This document shows positions 14,741 to 22,096 of a stretch of DNA of 23,523 bases, in pieces. Both the position numbers and the translations under genes were made by a program. The first letter of the stretch is position 1; every line of letters starts with the position of its first letter. Under the pieces are notes generated by a model, which was not told where the DNA came from, ran no database searches, and saw only the letters and a program-made list of their open reading frames with translations. Source of the DNA: Planctomycetia bacterium (GTDB taxonomy: Bacteria; Planctomycetota; Phycisphaerae; Phycisphaerales; SM1A02); NCBI GenBank assembly GCA_005799475.1, contig SYGQ01000052.1:1-23523 (forward strand), written 5' to 3'.

Positions 14741-15964
14741 ATGGCCCAGGCGGCATTTCGAACCGCGTCAGTTCTGCGCGAATGCCACGAGGAGTACGCC
14801 AAGGCAGAGTCGATGCGCCGCGCCGCCGTGGCGATTGGGCGCGGCGATGCGTTGGCGCATCAATCGCATGTCCAGTGGATCCCGTGGGGGGAAACGACGG
14901 AAGTCGTTGGACTCTACGACACCTTTGAGACGGAGTACGCCGCGATCCGTTCGGGTGCGGCGCTGTGCGACTGTCCGCAGCGCGGGGTCCTTGAGGTCAG
15001 TGGCACTGGGCGTGTGGCGTTCCTTCAGCGAATGCTCACGCAGGATGTGAAGCGCCTCGGGCGAGGGGCAACCGCGCAGGCGTTCTGGCTCAATCGAAAG
15101 GGGCGCATCGACGCCGACCTTTTCCTGTGCGACCTTGGCGACCGCATGTTGGTGGATTGCGCCTTCGCCGTTGCCGGAAGCGCCGCGGCGTCACTCATGC
15201 AATTCGCGTTCTCCGACGATGTCCAGATCGTTGATGTGAGCGAGACGGTCGCGCGCATTGGCGTGCATGGGCCACGCGCGCTCGAGCTCCTGTCGCGCGT
15301 GGGTGTGGATGCGCCCGCGCTGGTCGAACCCGGGCGCTGCGCTGAAGGATCGATCACCTCGACGCCATGCAGTTTCGCGCGACGCGACGCGACCGGCGAG
15401 ATCGGCGTGGAAGTGTTTGCCCCGCGCCACGGCCTCGCCGAACTCTGGCGCGCGCTTCTCGGCGCGCGCGGCGCGAGCGATTCCGGTCGTCCACTCGCGA
15501 AGCCCTGCGGTTGGTTTGCCTTCAACACCGCGCGAATCGAGGCGGGGACGCCACTCTTCGAAATCGACTTCGGCACATCAAGTCTGCCACACGAGTCATC
15601 CCTTCTGGCCTCGCGCGTGTCTTTCACGAAGGGGTGCTACCTCGGACAGGAGGTCGTCGCCCGCATGCAGAGTCTCGGGAAGCCGAAGCAGGTTGTCTGC
15701 GCATTCCGTGTGGCTGGCGACGCACTTCCGGTCGACGGCGCCGCGGTCTTCGTGTCCGGCACCACCAGCGACCCGGTCGGACAAGTGACGAGCAGCACGA
15801 TGAGCCCGATGCTCGGAGGAACAGGCATTGGATTCGCGACCGTGAAGACCGCGCATGCAACCGCCGGGGCCACACTCGCCGCGGCGGCCGACGATGGCGT
15901 TGTCACGATCACCGTGCAAGAGGGGTTGAGCGCCGTGCCAGCGCGTTCGGCGGTGCAGAGGTGA
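14741..15964 (+). CDS. YgfZ/GcvT-like folate-binding protein
   Basis: A 407-residue member of the aminomethyltransferase-fold family that includes YgfZ/IBA57. It carries the YgfZ hallmark KGCYLGQE with Cys299, which is absent from true glycine-cleavage T proteins. YgfZ proteins use tetrahydrofolate and help assemble or repair certain iron-sulfur enzymes, such as radical-SAM tRNA methylthiotransferases. The N-terminal half also looks GcvT-like (SGAALCDCPQRGVLEVSG, then FLQRMLTQDV). No other glycine cleavage gene is nearby, which supports the YgfZ reading. The start at 14741 is supported by TATGAT 6 nt upstream. The stop overlaps the GTG of the next small gene. It is probably the first gene of an operon with the small membrane protein and HMG-CoA lyase. 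Confidence 0.87.
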   Translation: MAQAAFRTASVLRECHEEYAKAESMRRAAVAIGRGDALAHQSHVQWIPWGETTEVVGLYDTFETEYAAIRSGAALCDCPQRGVLEVSGTGRVAFLQRMLTQDVKRLGRGATAQAFWLNRKGRIDADLFLCDLGDRMLVDCAFAVAGSAAASLMQFAFSDDVQIVDVSETVARIGVHGPRALELLSRVGVDAPALVEPGRCAEGSITSTPCSFARRDATGEIGVEVFAPRHGLAELWRALLGARGASDSGRPLAKPCGWFAFNTARIEAGTPLFEIDFGTSSLPHESSLLASRVSFTKGCYLGQEVVARMQSLGKPKQVVCAFRVAGDALPVDGAAVFVSGTTSDPVGQVTSSTMSPMLGGTGIGFATVKTAHATAGATLAAAADDGVVTITVQEGLSAVPARSAVQR

Positions 15965-16119
15965 GAGTGCCACCGAGCGTCGACGAGTCCATTCGCGCCG
16001 ACTGGGCGTGGACTCCCGATGCGATCCTCTTCATTGCTGCCGCGATCCTGTCAGTCGCAGTGATCTCGTTCGGTATCTGGCTCTTCCGTCGCGCGGCGCG
16101 GGAAGGGCGCAACGCATGA
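15961..16119 (+). CDS. Small single-helix membrane protein (52 residues), unrecognised
   Basis: A GTG at 15961 overlaps the stop of the ygfZ-like gene (GTGA), and its own TGA overlaps the ATG of the HMG-CoA lyase gene (ATGA). It therefore fits exactly between two genes with 4-base junctions on both sides. The product has a polar N-terminus (RVPPSVDESIRADWAWTPD), one hydrophobic helix of about 22 residues (AILFIAAAILSVAVISFGIWLF) and a basic tail (RRAAREGRN). The positive-inside rule suggests an outside N-terminus and a cytoplasmic C-terminus. A second GTG two codons later is also possible. I do not know its family or function. The coupled context and membrane-helix composition argue that it is a real gene. 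Confidence 0.72.
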   Translation: MRVPPSVDESIRADWAWTPDAILFIAAAILSVAVISFGIWLFRRAAREGRNA

Positions 16120-17000
16120 ACGCGAGCTCGCGTGAGCGCGTCCGCGTCACCGAGGTCGGTCCCCGCGACGGTCTCCAGAACGAGCGGGCGATCGTCCCTG
16201 TAGCGGCGAAGGTGGAGTTCATCGACCGACTCTCGGCCTGCGGCTTCCCCGAGGTCGAAGCGACAAGTTTCGTCAGCGCGAAGTGGGTGCCGCAGTTGGG
16301 AGACGCCGCCGAGGTGTTCGCGCGCGTCCATCGCTCGAGCGAAACCCTCCTGAGCGCGCTTGTCCCCAACGAGCAAGGACTCGACGCCGCGCTCGCGGCG
16401 GGAGTGGACAAGATCGCAGTGTTCGTCGCCGCGAGCGAGGCCTTCAGCCAACGCAACACGAATGGGTCCATCGCGCAAGTACTCGAGCGCGTCGGCCATG
16501 TCGTCACTCGCGCTCGGCGCGACGCGCTGCCCGTGCGCGGATACATCTCGTGCACGATCCGCTGTCCGTACGACGGACCGACCGAGCCCGCGCGCGTGCG
16601 CGAGGTGGCCGAGCGCCTTCTTGCACTGGGTGCCACCGAGATCGACCTCGGCGACACGATCGGCGCGGCGGAGCCGTCCGACATCGCACGGCTCTTCGAT
16701 GGCCTCGACGGCGTGCTCACGCCTGGCCGCGCCACGCTCCACCTGCACGACACGCACGGCCGCGCGTCGGCGTGCGTGGAGCGAGCCCTCGAACTTGGTG
16801 TTCGGTCATTTGACGCAAGCGTCGCCGGACTCGGCGGGTGTCCCTATGCCAACGGTGCGCCGGGCAATCTCGCGACCGAAACTCTGCTCTCGATCCTCAC
16901 GCGCGCGGGCTTCGACACGGGAGTCGACACCGACGCCGTCGTCGCGACCGCTCAGTGGATCCGCCAACAGTTGGCGGCCCTGCGCCCTTCAAGCTCGTAG
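16116..17000 (+). CDS. mvaB: Hydroxymethylglutaryl-CoA lyase
   Basis: Cleaves HMG-CoA to acetyl-CoA and acetoacetate, the last step of leucine catabolism. The 294-residue TIM-barrel protein keeps the catalytic set: Arg17 and Asp18 (EVGPRDGLQNE), His209 and His211 (LHLHDTHG), and the signature loop GLGGCPYANGAPGN with Cys242. These positions keep a constant offset of 24 from the human enzyme (Arg41, Asp42, His233, His235, Cys266). The start ATG at 16116 overlaps the stop of the small membrane protein gene, with GGAAGG 9 nt upstream. No other leucine-degradation gene is in the window. The 3' end overlaps the metallophosphoesterase gene by 49 bp. Confidence 0.95.
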   Translation: MNASSRERVRVTEVGPRDGLQNERAIVPVAAKVEFIDRLSACGFPEVEATSFVSAKWVPQLGDAAEVFARVHRSSETLLSALVPNEQGLDAALAAGVDKIAVFVAASEAFSQRNTNGSIAQVLERVGHVVTRARRDALPVRGYISCTIRCPYDGPTEPARVREVAERLLALGATEIDLGDTIGAAEPSDIARLFDGLDGVLTPGRATLHLHDTHGRASACVERALELGVRSFDASVAGLGGCPYANGAPGNLATETLLSILTRAGFDTGVDTDAVVATAQWIRQQLAALRPSSS

Positions 17001-17776
17001 CGCCCGCGAGAGGCGCGTACGCGTCGAAGTTGGATCTCACCCGCAGCCTCATCGACCAGAACACCAAACGGCCGTGCGGGAAACGAGAACGACCCGGTGT
17101 TGAGCACAAGTCGCGGCATCGCTCCCGGCCTTGACGCAATGCGCCACGCTCCAGCGCGGTGCGAGTGACCGCAGACCACGCACCAGGACTCGGGCGCGTA
17201 TCGCTCAGCGAAAGTCGCTGCATCACGCGGGTACTCGCGCCACCAGCGCAGCACGCTCAGCACGCGCGAGGGACTTCGCGCGATCGACCAGATCGATGTC
17301 GGTTCATCGGCCGACGCCTCCTCGGACCATTGGACGAGTGCGCCCTCGTTCGCAGCGCGCACGACGCCGTCGAGGGTCGGGGGATTCGCGGCGAGCATCT
17401 CGGCGAAGCGCCGACTCATCGCCCCCGTCGAAGGAACCCACGGCAGCATGCGCGGCGAGAACGCATGCCCATGCGAAACGAGAATGCCACCGCCTGCCAA
17501 GAGCACATGTGTCCGTGATCCCTCTGTCGCATCGTGGTTCCCGCACACTTCCACGAGTTCAACTCCCATTCTCCCGGCCATCTCGCGCAGGGCTCCAAGC
17601 AATCGCATCGCTTCCGGCGCGAATCGCGGTTGGTGGATATCGGCCGTGTCGCCGTTGAGGATCACAGCGGAAACGCCATCGAACAGCGGCTCCAGCGATG
17701 CGGCGCTCCGCGAGGGCCTTCGCAACGCGAGGCCGGGCAGGCCAAGGTGGATGTCGGAGATGATCAGGGTCCGCAT
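16952..17776 (-). CDS. Calcineurin-like metallophosphoesterase
   Basis: A 274-residue protein with the whole metallophosphoesterase motif series: SDIHLG at residues 7-12, NGDTAD, GNHD, SHGH and GHSHRAG. These residues bind a two-metal centre that hydrolyses phosphate esters. The substrate is not evident; UDP-2,3-diacylglucosamine hydrolase (LpxH) and YfcE-type enzymes share the motifs. The ATG at 17776 places the first beta strand (MRTLIISDIH) as usual for the family. An in-frame ATG at 17818 would add 14 residues with no domain content. Neither start has a clear ribosome-binding site or the 6-nt promoter signature. It is divergent from rpsR. Confidence 0.88.
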   Translation of the reverse strand: MRTLIISDIHLGLPGLALRRPSRSAASLEPLFDGVSAVILNGDTADIHQPRFAPEAMRLLGALREMAGRMGVELVEVCGNHDATEGSRTHVLLAGGGILVSHGHAFSPRMLPWVPSTGAMSRRFAEMLAANPPTLDGVVRAANEGALVQWSEEASADEPTSIWSIARSPSRVLSVLRWWREYPRDAATFAERYAPESWCVVCGHSHRAGAWRIASRPGAMPRLVLNTGSFSFPARPFGVLVDEAAGEIQLRRVRASRGRYELEGRRAANCWRIH

Positions 17777-17840
17777 AGGGTCACGCGCGGCAGGGGGATT
17801 TCGTGTACCGTAGTCCATTCGCTGCTCTCGGATGGTCCGA

Positions 17841-17859
17841 GGGCCCCCTCACGGGGTCC
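17841..17859 (+). other. Small hairpin in the region upstream of rpsR
   Basis: GGGCCCC (17841-17847) can pair with GGGGTCC (17853-17859) over 7 bp (one G-U) around a 5-nt loop, ending 32 nt before the rpsR start. It could be a leader structure for autoregulation. No T-run follows, so it is not a standard terminator. Confidence 0.35.
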
Positions 17860-17891
17860 ATGGCGAACGACTCGAATCGAGACCACGCATC

Positions 17892-18128
17892 ATGAGCCAG
17901 TTCCAAGCACCACCTCCCCCCGTCATCCGCCGCCAGAAGGACGCCAAAGGGCGCAGTTTCATCGACTACAAGCAGGTTGAAGAACTCCGGCGCGCGATGA
18001 CCCAGAACGGCAAGCTCTTGTCGCGACGGCGACTCGAAATGTCGGCAGGGGATCAGGCGATGCTCGCGCAGGCGATCAAGCGCGCGCGCTTCCTCGCACT
18101 GCTTCCGTTTACCAACGCAGCGACCTGA
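17892..18128 (+). CDS. rpsR: 30S ribosomal protein S18
   Basis: A 78-residue basic protein of the small ribosomal subunit; S18 binds S6 on the platform. The C-terminal two-thirds match the family: FIDYKQVEELRRAMTQNGKL, then LAQAIKRARFLALLPFT. The N-terminus is a Pro-rich stretch (QFQAPPPPVIRRQ). The start ATG at 17892 gives a family-length protein, though no Shine-Dalgarno sequence is visible. It stands alone here, without rpsF, ssb or rplI, which usually accompany it. Its last 20 bp overlap the end of the convergent TPR gene. Confidence 0.93.
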   Translation: MSQFQAPPPPVIRRQKDAKGRSFIDYKQVEELRRAMTQNGKLLSRRRLEMSAGDQAMLAQAIKRARFLALLPFTNAAT

Positions 18129-19503
18129 TCGCAAGCGCGATCGACCGCACGGTCAACGCGACGCCTCGCCACTGGCCGGCGGCGCGCTTTCCCCAAGCGT
18201 GGACTCGCAGTTTTCGCAGTCCTTCGTCCGAGGGAGCGTGTCGAAGGCCGCGCGCAATCGCGGCAAGCGCCCGCTTGATCTCGCTGTGGCGCAATGCATC
18301 GAGCGCGACATTGTGCAGCGTCTCCGTGCACTTGCGATCAAGGCGCAGGGCACGGCGAGCGGCACGACGACCCGCGGCACGCTCACCGTCTTCGAAAAGT
18401 GCGCGCGCATACCGCGTCCACTGGCGCGCGTCTTCGGAAGCCAACTGGACGCCCATGCGCATCAGCGCGACCGCCGCTCTGGGCGTGCCACACTCAAGCG
18501 CAGCACCCGCGGCGCCGTATGCAACGGCGGCATCGCGAATCACGCTGGCCGATCCGCGCAGGAACATCTCCTCCAGATGCCGACGCGCTTCCGCGCGCAG
18601 CCCAACGCGCGCGAGCACTTCGACGAGTCGCAGCCGAATCGCTGGATCCTTGAGTCCGAGGCTGATGACGAGCGTGTAGGCCGCGCGCGCCTCTTCGAGC
18701 CTTCCCCCCCGAAGCGCGAGGTCCCCGAGGCGCACATGCGCGACCTGATTCGCCGGCTCGAGTTCGACCGTATGTCGGTACTTCTCTTCGGCTTCCGTGG
18801 GCCTTCCGAGCGCCTCAAGTGCACTGCCGAGCGCCAGCAGCGTGCGTGAGTCGCCGGGATGGTCGCGAAGGGATTGCAGGAGCACTTGGTGCGCGGGCTC
18901 GGGTTGGCCGGCCTGGAGCAGGATGAGTCCGAGCCGAGTCTTCACGCCGGGAATCTTCGGGTTCTGCGCGATCGACTCGCGGAAGCACCAGATGGCGCGA
19001 TCGAACTTCCCCTGCGCGGCGAGGACATGAGCCATCTCCGCGAGACACAGTGGCATCTCGCCGAGGTACTGCTGCGCGAGAAAGTAAGTCGACTCCGCGT
19101 CGTCGAACTTCTGCAGCATCCCGAGGGCCATGATCTTGAGCGAGTAGGCGGGTTCAAGCTTCGTGTCGATTCGCACCGCCCTGTCGCAGAAGGCGACGCA
19201 CGCGTCGGGCTTGCCTTGTCGCATCGACCCCTGCGCCGCACCGATGAGCGCGTGCGCGTGGTTGGGGACGAGTTCGAGTGCCCGTTCGTACGACGCCATG
19301 GCCTCGCCATGTCGCCCCTGAGCATCGAGCGTCACCGCGAGGCTGTGATGCCAGTCGCCACGGTCTGGATCCACCGCGAGCGCGCGCCGCAATTCAATCG
19401 CGGCCTCTTCGAGCTTTCCCGAGAGGAAGAGCCCGCGCGCACGCTCGACGCGTGCTTGCGCTGCCATCCATTCGTTGGACTCGCCGTCGCCCATGGAAGC
19501 CAT
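18109..19503 (-). CDS. TPR-repeat protein
   Basis: A 464-residue protein built almost wholly of tetratricopeptide repeats, with about ten or more 34-residue units (for example GKLEEAAIELRRALAVDPDRGDWHHSLAVTLDAQGR). The pattern W/L-A-x-Y-A-x-P is clear in residues 20-260 and degenerates afterwards. The C-terminus is basic and Arg-rich. No signal peptide, membrane helix or enzymatic domain is visible, so it is probably a cytoplasmic scaffold. The partner is unknown. The start ATG at 19503 follows CATACT by 6 nt. It lies 68 bp downstream of the FNR gene on the same strand. Confidence 0.9.
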   Translation of the reverse strand: MASMGDGESNEWMAAQARVERARGLFLSGKLEEAAIELRRALAVDPDRGDWHHSLAVTLDAQGRHGEAMASYERALELVPNHAHALIGAAQGSMRQGKPDACVAFCDRAVRIDTKLEPAYSLKIMALGMLQKFDDAESTYFLAQQYLGEMPLCLAEMAHVLAAQGKFDRAIWCFRESIAQNPKIPGVKTRLGLILLQAGQPEPAHQVLLQSLRDHPGDSRTLLALGSALEALGRPTEAEEKYRHTVELEPANQVAHVRLGDLALRGGRLEEARAAYTLVISLGLKDPAIRLRLVEVLARVGLRAEARRHLEEMFLRGSASVIRDAAVAYGAAGAALECGTPRAAVALMRMGVQLASEDARQWTRYARALFEDGERAAGRRAARRALRLDRKCTETLHNVALDALRHSEIKRALAAIARGLRHAPSDEGLRKLRVHAWGKRAAGQWRGVALTVRSIALAIRSLRW

Positions 19504-19509
19504 GATCCT

Positions 19510-19515
19510 AGTATG
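19510..19515 (-). promoter_or_regulatory. -10-like element before the TPR gene (leaderless signature)
   Basis: CATACT on the minus strand, 6 nt (AGGATC), then ATG at 19503. AGGA is too close to the ATG to act as a ribosome-binding site. Confidence 0.45.
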
Positions 19516-19571
19516 GCTCGGGCTGGCGACGGTGCGCGGGAAACTCCGCCGAAAACGCGCAGGCCCGTCGT

Positions 19572-20579
19572 TCAGTAGACCTCGAGCATGCAGCGGTGGG
19601 TCGGTCGCACTCGCCGCTTGATCTGTTCGGGTGTCCAGACTGCGGGCGCCACGCCCGACAACTCCTCATGGACCGTGAGGTAGCCGTCGCCCAAGCCTTC
19701 TTTGGCGAGCACATGGAAGAGGCCGACCTGCATGCCCGTGAGGCCGCAGAGATAGAGCAGCGTTGAGGGATTTGTGAGCAGACCGCGGAACGAATCCAGC
19801 CTCGCCTCGAAGTAGTGGTGCACATGCGGGCCATGCCCGGGCTGCGGCAGAGCTTCCCGGCTGACAATCGTGTGGTAGTGGAAGTTCGGATGCGCCTTGG
19901 CGAGGTCGCGGAACCATCCGTCGTAGAGCAGGTCTGTCGTATAGGGCGTCCCCATGATGAGGTGAATCGTTCGTCGGCAGGGGCCCTTCCAGCCCGTTCG
20001 CCATGGCGAGCCCTCCGGTGGGCCCACCAGGAGTTCGTGCATCATGCCGCGAAACGGCGCAATGCCAGTTCCGGTGGCGAAAAAGAAATAGTCGTGGGCG
20101 TCATGGTCGACCGGCAGCACGAATCGCTTGCCATTTGGTCCCGAGACGCTGACCGCAGCCCCGACGGACTGGTCACAGAGGAAGTTCGAGCAGACGCCAA
20201 GGAGCAGCGGATGTCCGTCGCCGCGAGCGGGGTCGTACTGGTCGGGACCCTCTTCGACGGTGCGCTTGCAGGTCGTTGAGATCACGCGACCGAATCCATC
20301 TTCTCCATAACAAGGACTGGCGATGGAGTAGAGACGCACTTTGTGCGGTCGTCCGTTGGGATCGAGCCCCGGGGGAATGACGCCGAAGGATTGCCCGGCG
20401 AGAAATGTCCCCTCAAGCGGCGTGCCGGTGAGATCGACGGCGATGTGCCGCACAAAGCTCGCGGATTTCCCGCGCATGCAGGAGTCGCTGGCCTGAATGC
20501 GCGCCACGACGGGGGAACCTGGGAGTACCACATGCATCTTGGCCGGCGGGAGGTGCGGGTCGTTTGGATGATCAACCAT
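19572..20579 (-). CDS. Plant/cyanobacterial-type ferredoxin-NADP(+) reductase
   Basis: A 335-residue flavoprotein that passes electrons between ferredoxin and NADP(H). The FAD domain has RLYSIAS (82-88) and GVCSNFLCD (128-136). The NADP domain has ATGTGIAPFR (168-177), VSRE with Ser240-Arg241 (the pair that binds the 2'-phosphate), and YLCGL with Cys278. The chain ends in Glu-Val-Tyr (333-335). In chloroplast and cyanobacterial enzymes this terminal Tyr stacks on the flavin and the Glu helps catalysis. There is no phycobilisome-type extension. A BoxA-like or other anabolic reductase of the same family is the main alternative. No ferredoxin gene is in the window. An ATG at 20537 is another possible start. 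Confidence 0.93.
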   Translation of the reverse strand: MVDHPNDPHLPPAKMHVVLPGSPVVARIQASDSCMRGKSASFVRHIAVDLTGTPLEGTFLAGQSFGVIPPGLDPNGRPHKVRLYSIASPCYGEDGFGRVISTTCKRTVEEGPDQYDPARGDGHPLLLGVCSNFLCDQSVGAAVSVSGPNGKRFVLPVDHDAHDYFFFATGTGIAPFRGMMHELLVGPPEGSPWRTGWKGPCRRTIHLIMGTPYTTDLLYDGWFRDLAKAHPNFHYHTIVSREALPQPGHGPHVHHYFEARLDSFRGLLTNPSTLLYLCGLTGMQVGLFHVLAKEGLGDGYLTVHEELSGVAPAVWTPEQIKRRVRPTHRCMLEVY

Positions 20580-20588
20580 CGAAGCCGC

Positions 20589-20594
20589 ATCCTA
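20589..20594 (-). promoter_or_regulatory. Candidate -10 of the FNR gene
   Basis: TAGGAT on the minus strand, 9 nt before the ATG at 20579. This would give a leader of only about 3 nt. It is less exact than the 6-nt sites. Confidence 0.3.
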
Positions 20595-20725
20595 ATGTCA
20601 TAAAAGTCGCCTCGGGGCACCCCATGCGCCGACATAGAAGTGGCTGACGCACATGGCGTGCGCCGGTGCTGTCGTGTGGGCCTGTCGTGCGCCCCGCGAC
20701 GCGCGATGGAATGCACGCAGCGGTC

Positions 20726-20732
20726 AAGGAGG
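20726..20732 (+). promoter_or_regulatory. Strong Shine-Dalgarno site of murA
   Basis: AAGGAGG ends 5 nt before the ATG at 20738. It fixes this start over the in-frame upstream ATGs. It is the best ribosome-binding site in the window and contrasts with the SD-less operon heads. Confidence 0.85.
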
Positions 20733-20737
20733 ATCGC

Positions 20738-22096
20738 ATGGACCGATTTGTCATCACGGGAGGTCATCGACTCTCCGGGCGGATTCGCGTCGAGGGAGCG
20801 AAGAATGCGGCGCTGCCTTTGATGGCCACGGCGCTCCTCACCGACGGCGAAGTCACGCTGACGAATGTCGCGAGCCTGCGCGACATCAAGAGCATGCGCG
20901 AGCTCCTTGAGAAACTCGGCGTGAACTCCTACATCGGCGACGACCGAGTCGTGATGCAGACCGTCGATCCCAACGCCATCGAGGCGCCGTACGAGAATGT
21001 CCGCGTCATGCGCGCCTCGATTTGCGTGCTCGGGCCGCTTCTGGCGCGGCGGAAGAAGGCGATCGTGTCGATGCCCGGCGGGTGCGCCTTTGGTGATCGA
21101 CCGGTCGACCTCCACCTGCGCGGACTCGAAAAACTGGGCGCGAAGATCGAACTGCGCAACGGCAACATCACTGCGACCGCCGACCGGCTGCGGGGGGCGA
21201 CCGTCTTCCTCGGCGGCCCTTACGGCTCCACCGTGCTCGGCACTGCGAATGTCATGAGCGCCGCGACCCTCGCGCAGGGACGCACCATCATTGAATCAGC
21301 CGCGTGCGAGCCCGAGGTTGTCGACCTCGCGAACCTCCTCAACTCAATGGGCGCTCGCATTCGCGGCGCCGGAGGTCCGCGCATCACGATCGACGGCGTC
21401 GACGAACTGACCGGAACCTCGCACCGCGTCATGCCTGATCGCATCGTGGCGGCGACCTATGCGATCGCCGCGGCGATCACGAATGGCGAGATCGTCATCG
21501 ACGATTTTCCGCTCGACTCACTGCTTGCCGTCGTCGATCGCCTCGCCCTCATCGGCGTTCATGTCCACAAGGTGACCCCCGACGCCGACGACGCATGCTG
21601 CACCGTGCGCGTGACCAGCGAGCGAATGCTCAAGCCGACAGTGATTACGACGCAGCCGCATCCCGGATTCCCCACCGATCTTCAGGCGCAGTTCATGGCG
21701 CTTCTGTGCAACGCGAGCGGCAACTCGGTGATCACCGAGAAGATTTACCCCGAGCGGTTCATGCATGTGGCGGAGTTGGCGCGCATGGGAGCGCAACTCT
21801 TGCGGCACGGACCTACGGTTGTCGTTTCGGGCGGCGCGCGCCTCGTGGGTGCTGAAGTCATGGCGAGCGACCTGCGCGCGTCGGCCAGCCTAGTCCTCGC
21901 TGGGCTCGCCGCCGAAGGGGAGACCATCGTCAACCGCGTGTATCACCTCGATCGCGGCTACCAGAGGATGGAAGAAGTACTCCGTCAACTCGGCGCGAAG
22001 ATCGAGCGCGTGAGCGACAAGCCCGTCGACGCCTCAGAGGCGCGCGGTGCGGGCATGCGCGCGGGCGTTCCGAACTCCATGCAAGACGAGGGCTGA
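20738..22096 (+). CDS. murA: UDP-N-acetylglucosamine 1-carboxyvinyltransferase
   Basis: Catalyses the first committed step of peptidoglycan synthesis, transferring enolpyruvyl from PEP to UDP-GlcNAc in the cytoplasm. The 452-residue protein keeps Lys22 (VEGAKNAALPL), the catalytic Cys116 (MPGGCAFGDRPVDLH), the active-site Asp in HPGFPTDLQAQF, and the Arg in HLDRGY. Because the Cys is present rather than Asp, the enzyme should be of the fosfomycin-sensitive type. It is about 30 residues longer than the E. coli enzyme, largely from a polar C-terminal tail (EARGAGMRAGVPNS). The last 63 bp overlap the SpoU methyltransferase gene on the other strand, so part of that tail is encoded antisense to the neighbour. 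Confidence 0.97.
   Translation: MDRFVITGGHRLSGRIRVEGAKNAALPLMATALLTDGEVTLTNVASLRDIKSMRELLEKLGVNSYIGDDRVVMQTVDPNAIEAPYENVRVMRASICVLGPLLARRKKAIVSMPGGCAFGDRPVDLHLRGLEKLGAKIELRNGNITATADRLRGATVFLGGPYGSTVLGTANVMSAATLAQGRTIIESAACEPEVVDLANLLNSMGARIRGAGGPRITIDGVDELTGTSHRVMPDRIVAATYAIAAAITNGEIVIDDFPLDSLLAVVDRLALIGVHVHKVTPDADDACCTVRVTSERMLKPTVITTQPHPGFPTDLQAQFMALLCNASGNSVITEKIYPERFMHVAELARMGAQLLRHGPTVVVSGGARLVGAEVMASDLRASASLVLAGLAAEGETIVNRVYHLDRGYQRMEEVLRQLGAKIERVSDKPVDASEARGAGMRAGVPNSMQDEG

Noticed and set aside
14741..15964. Glycine cleavage system T protein (gcvT)
   Set aside because: The KGCYLGQE motif with its cysteine marks the YgfZ/IBA57 branch, and no gcvH or gcvP lies nearby.
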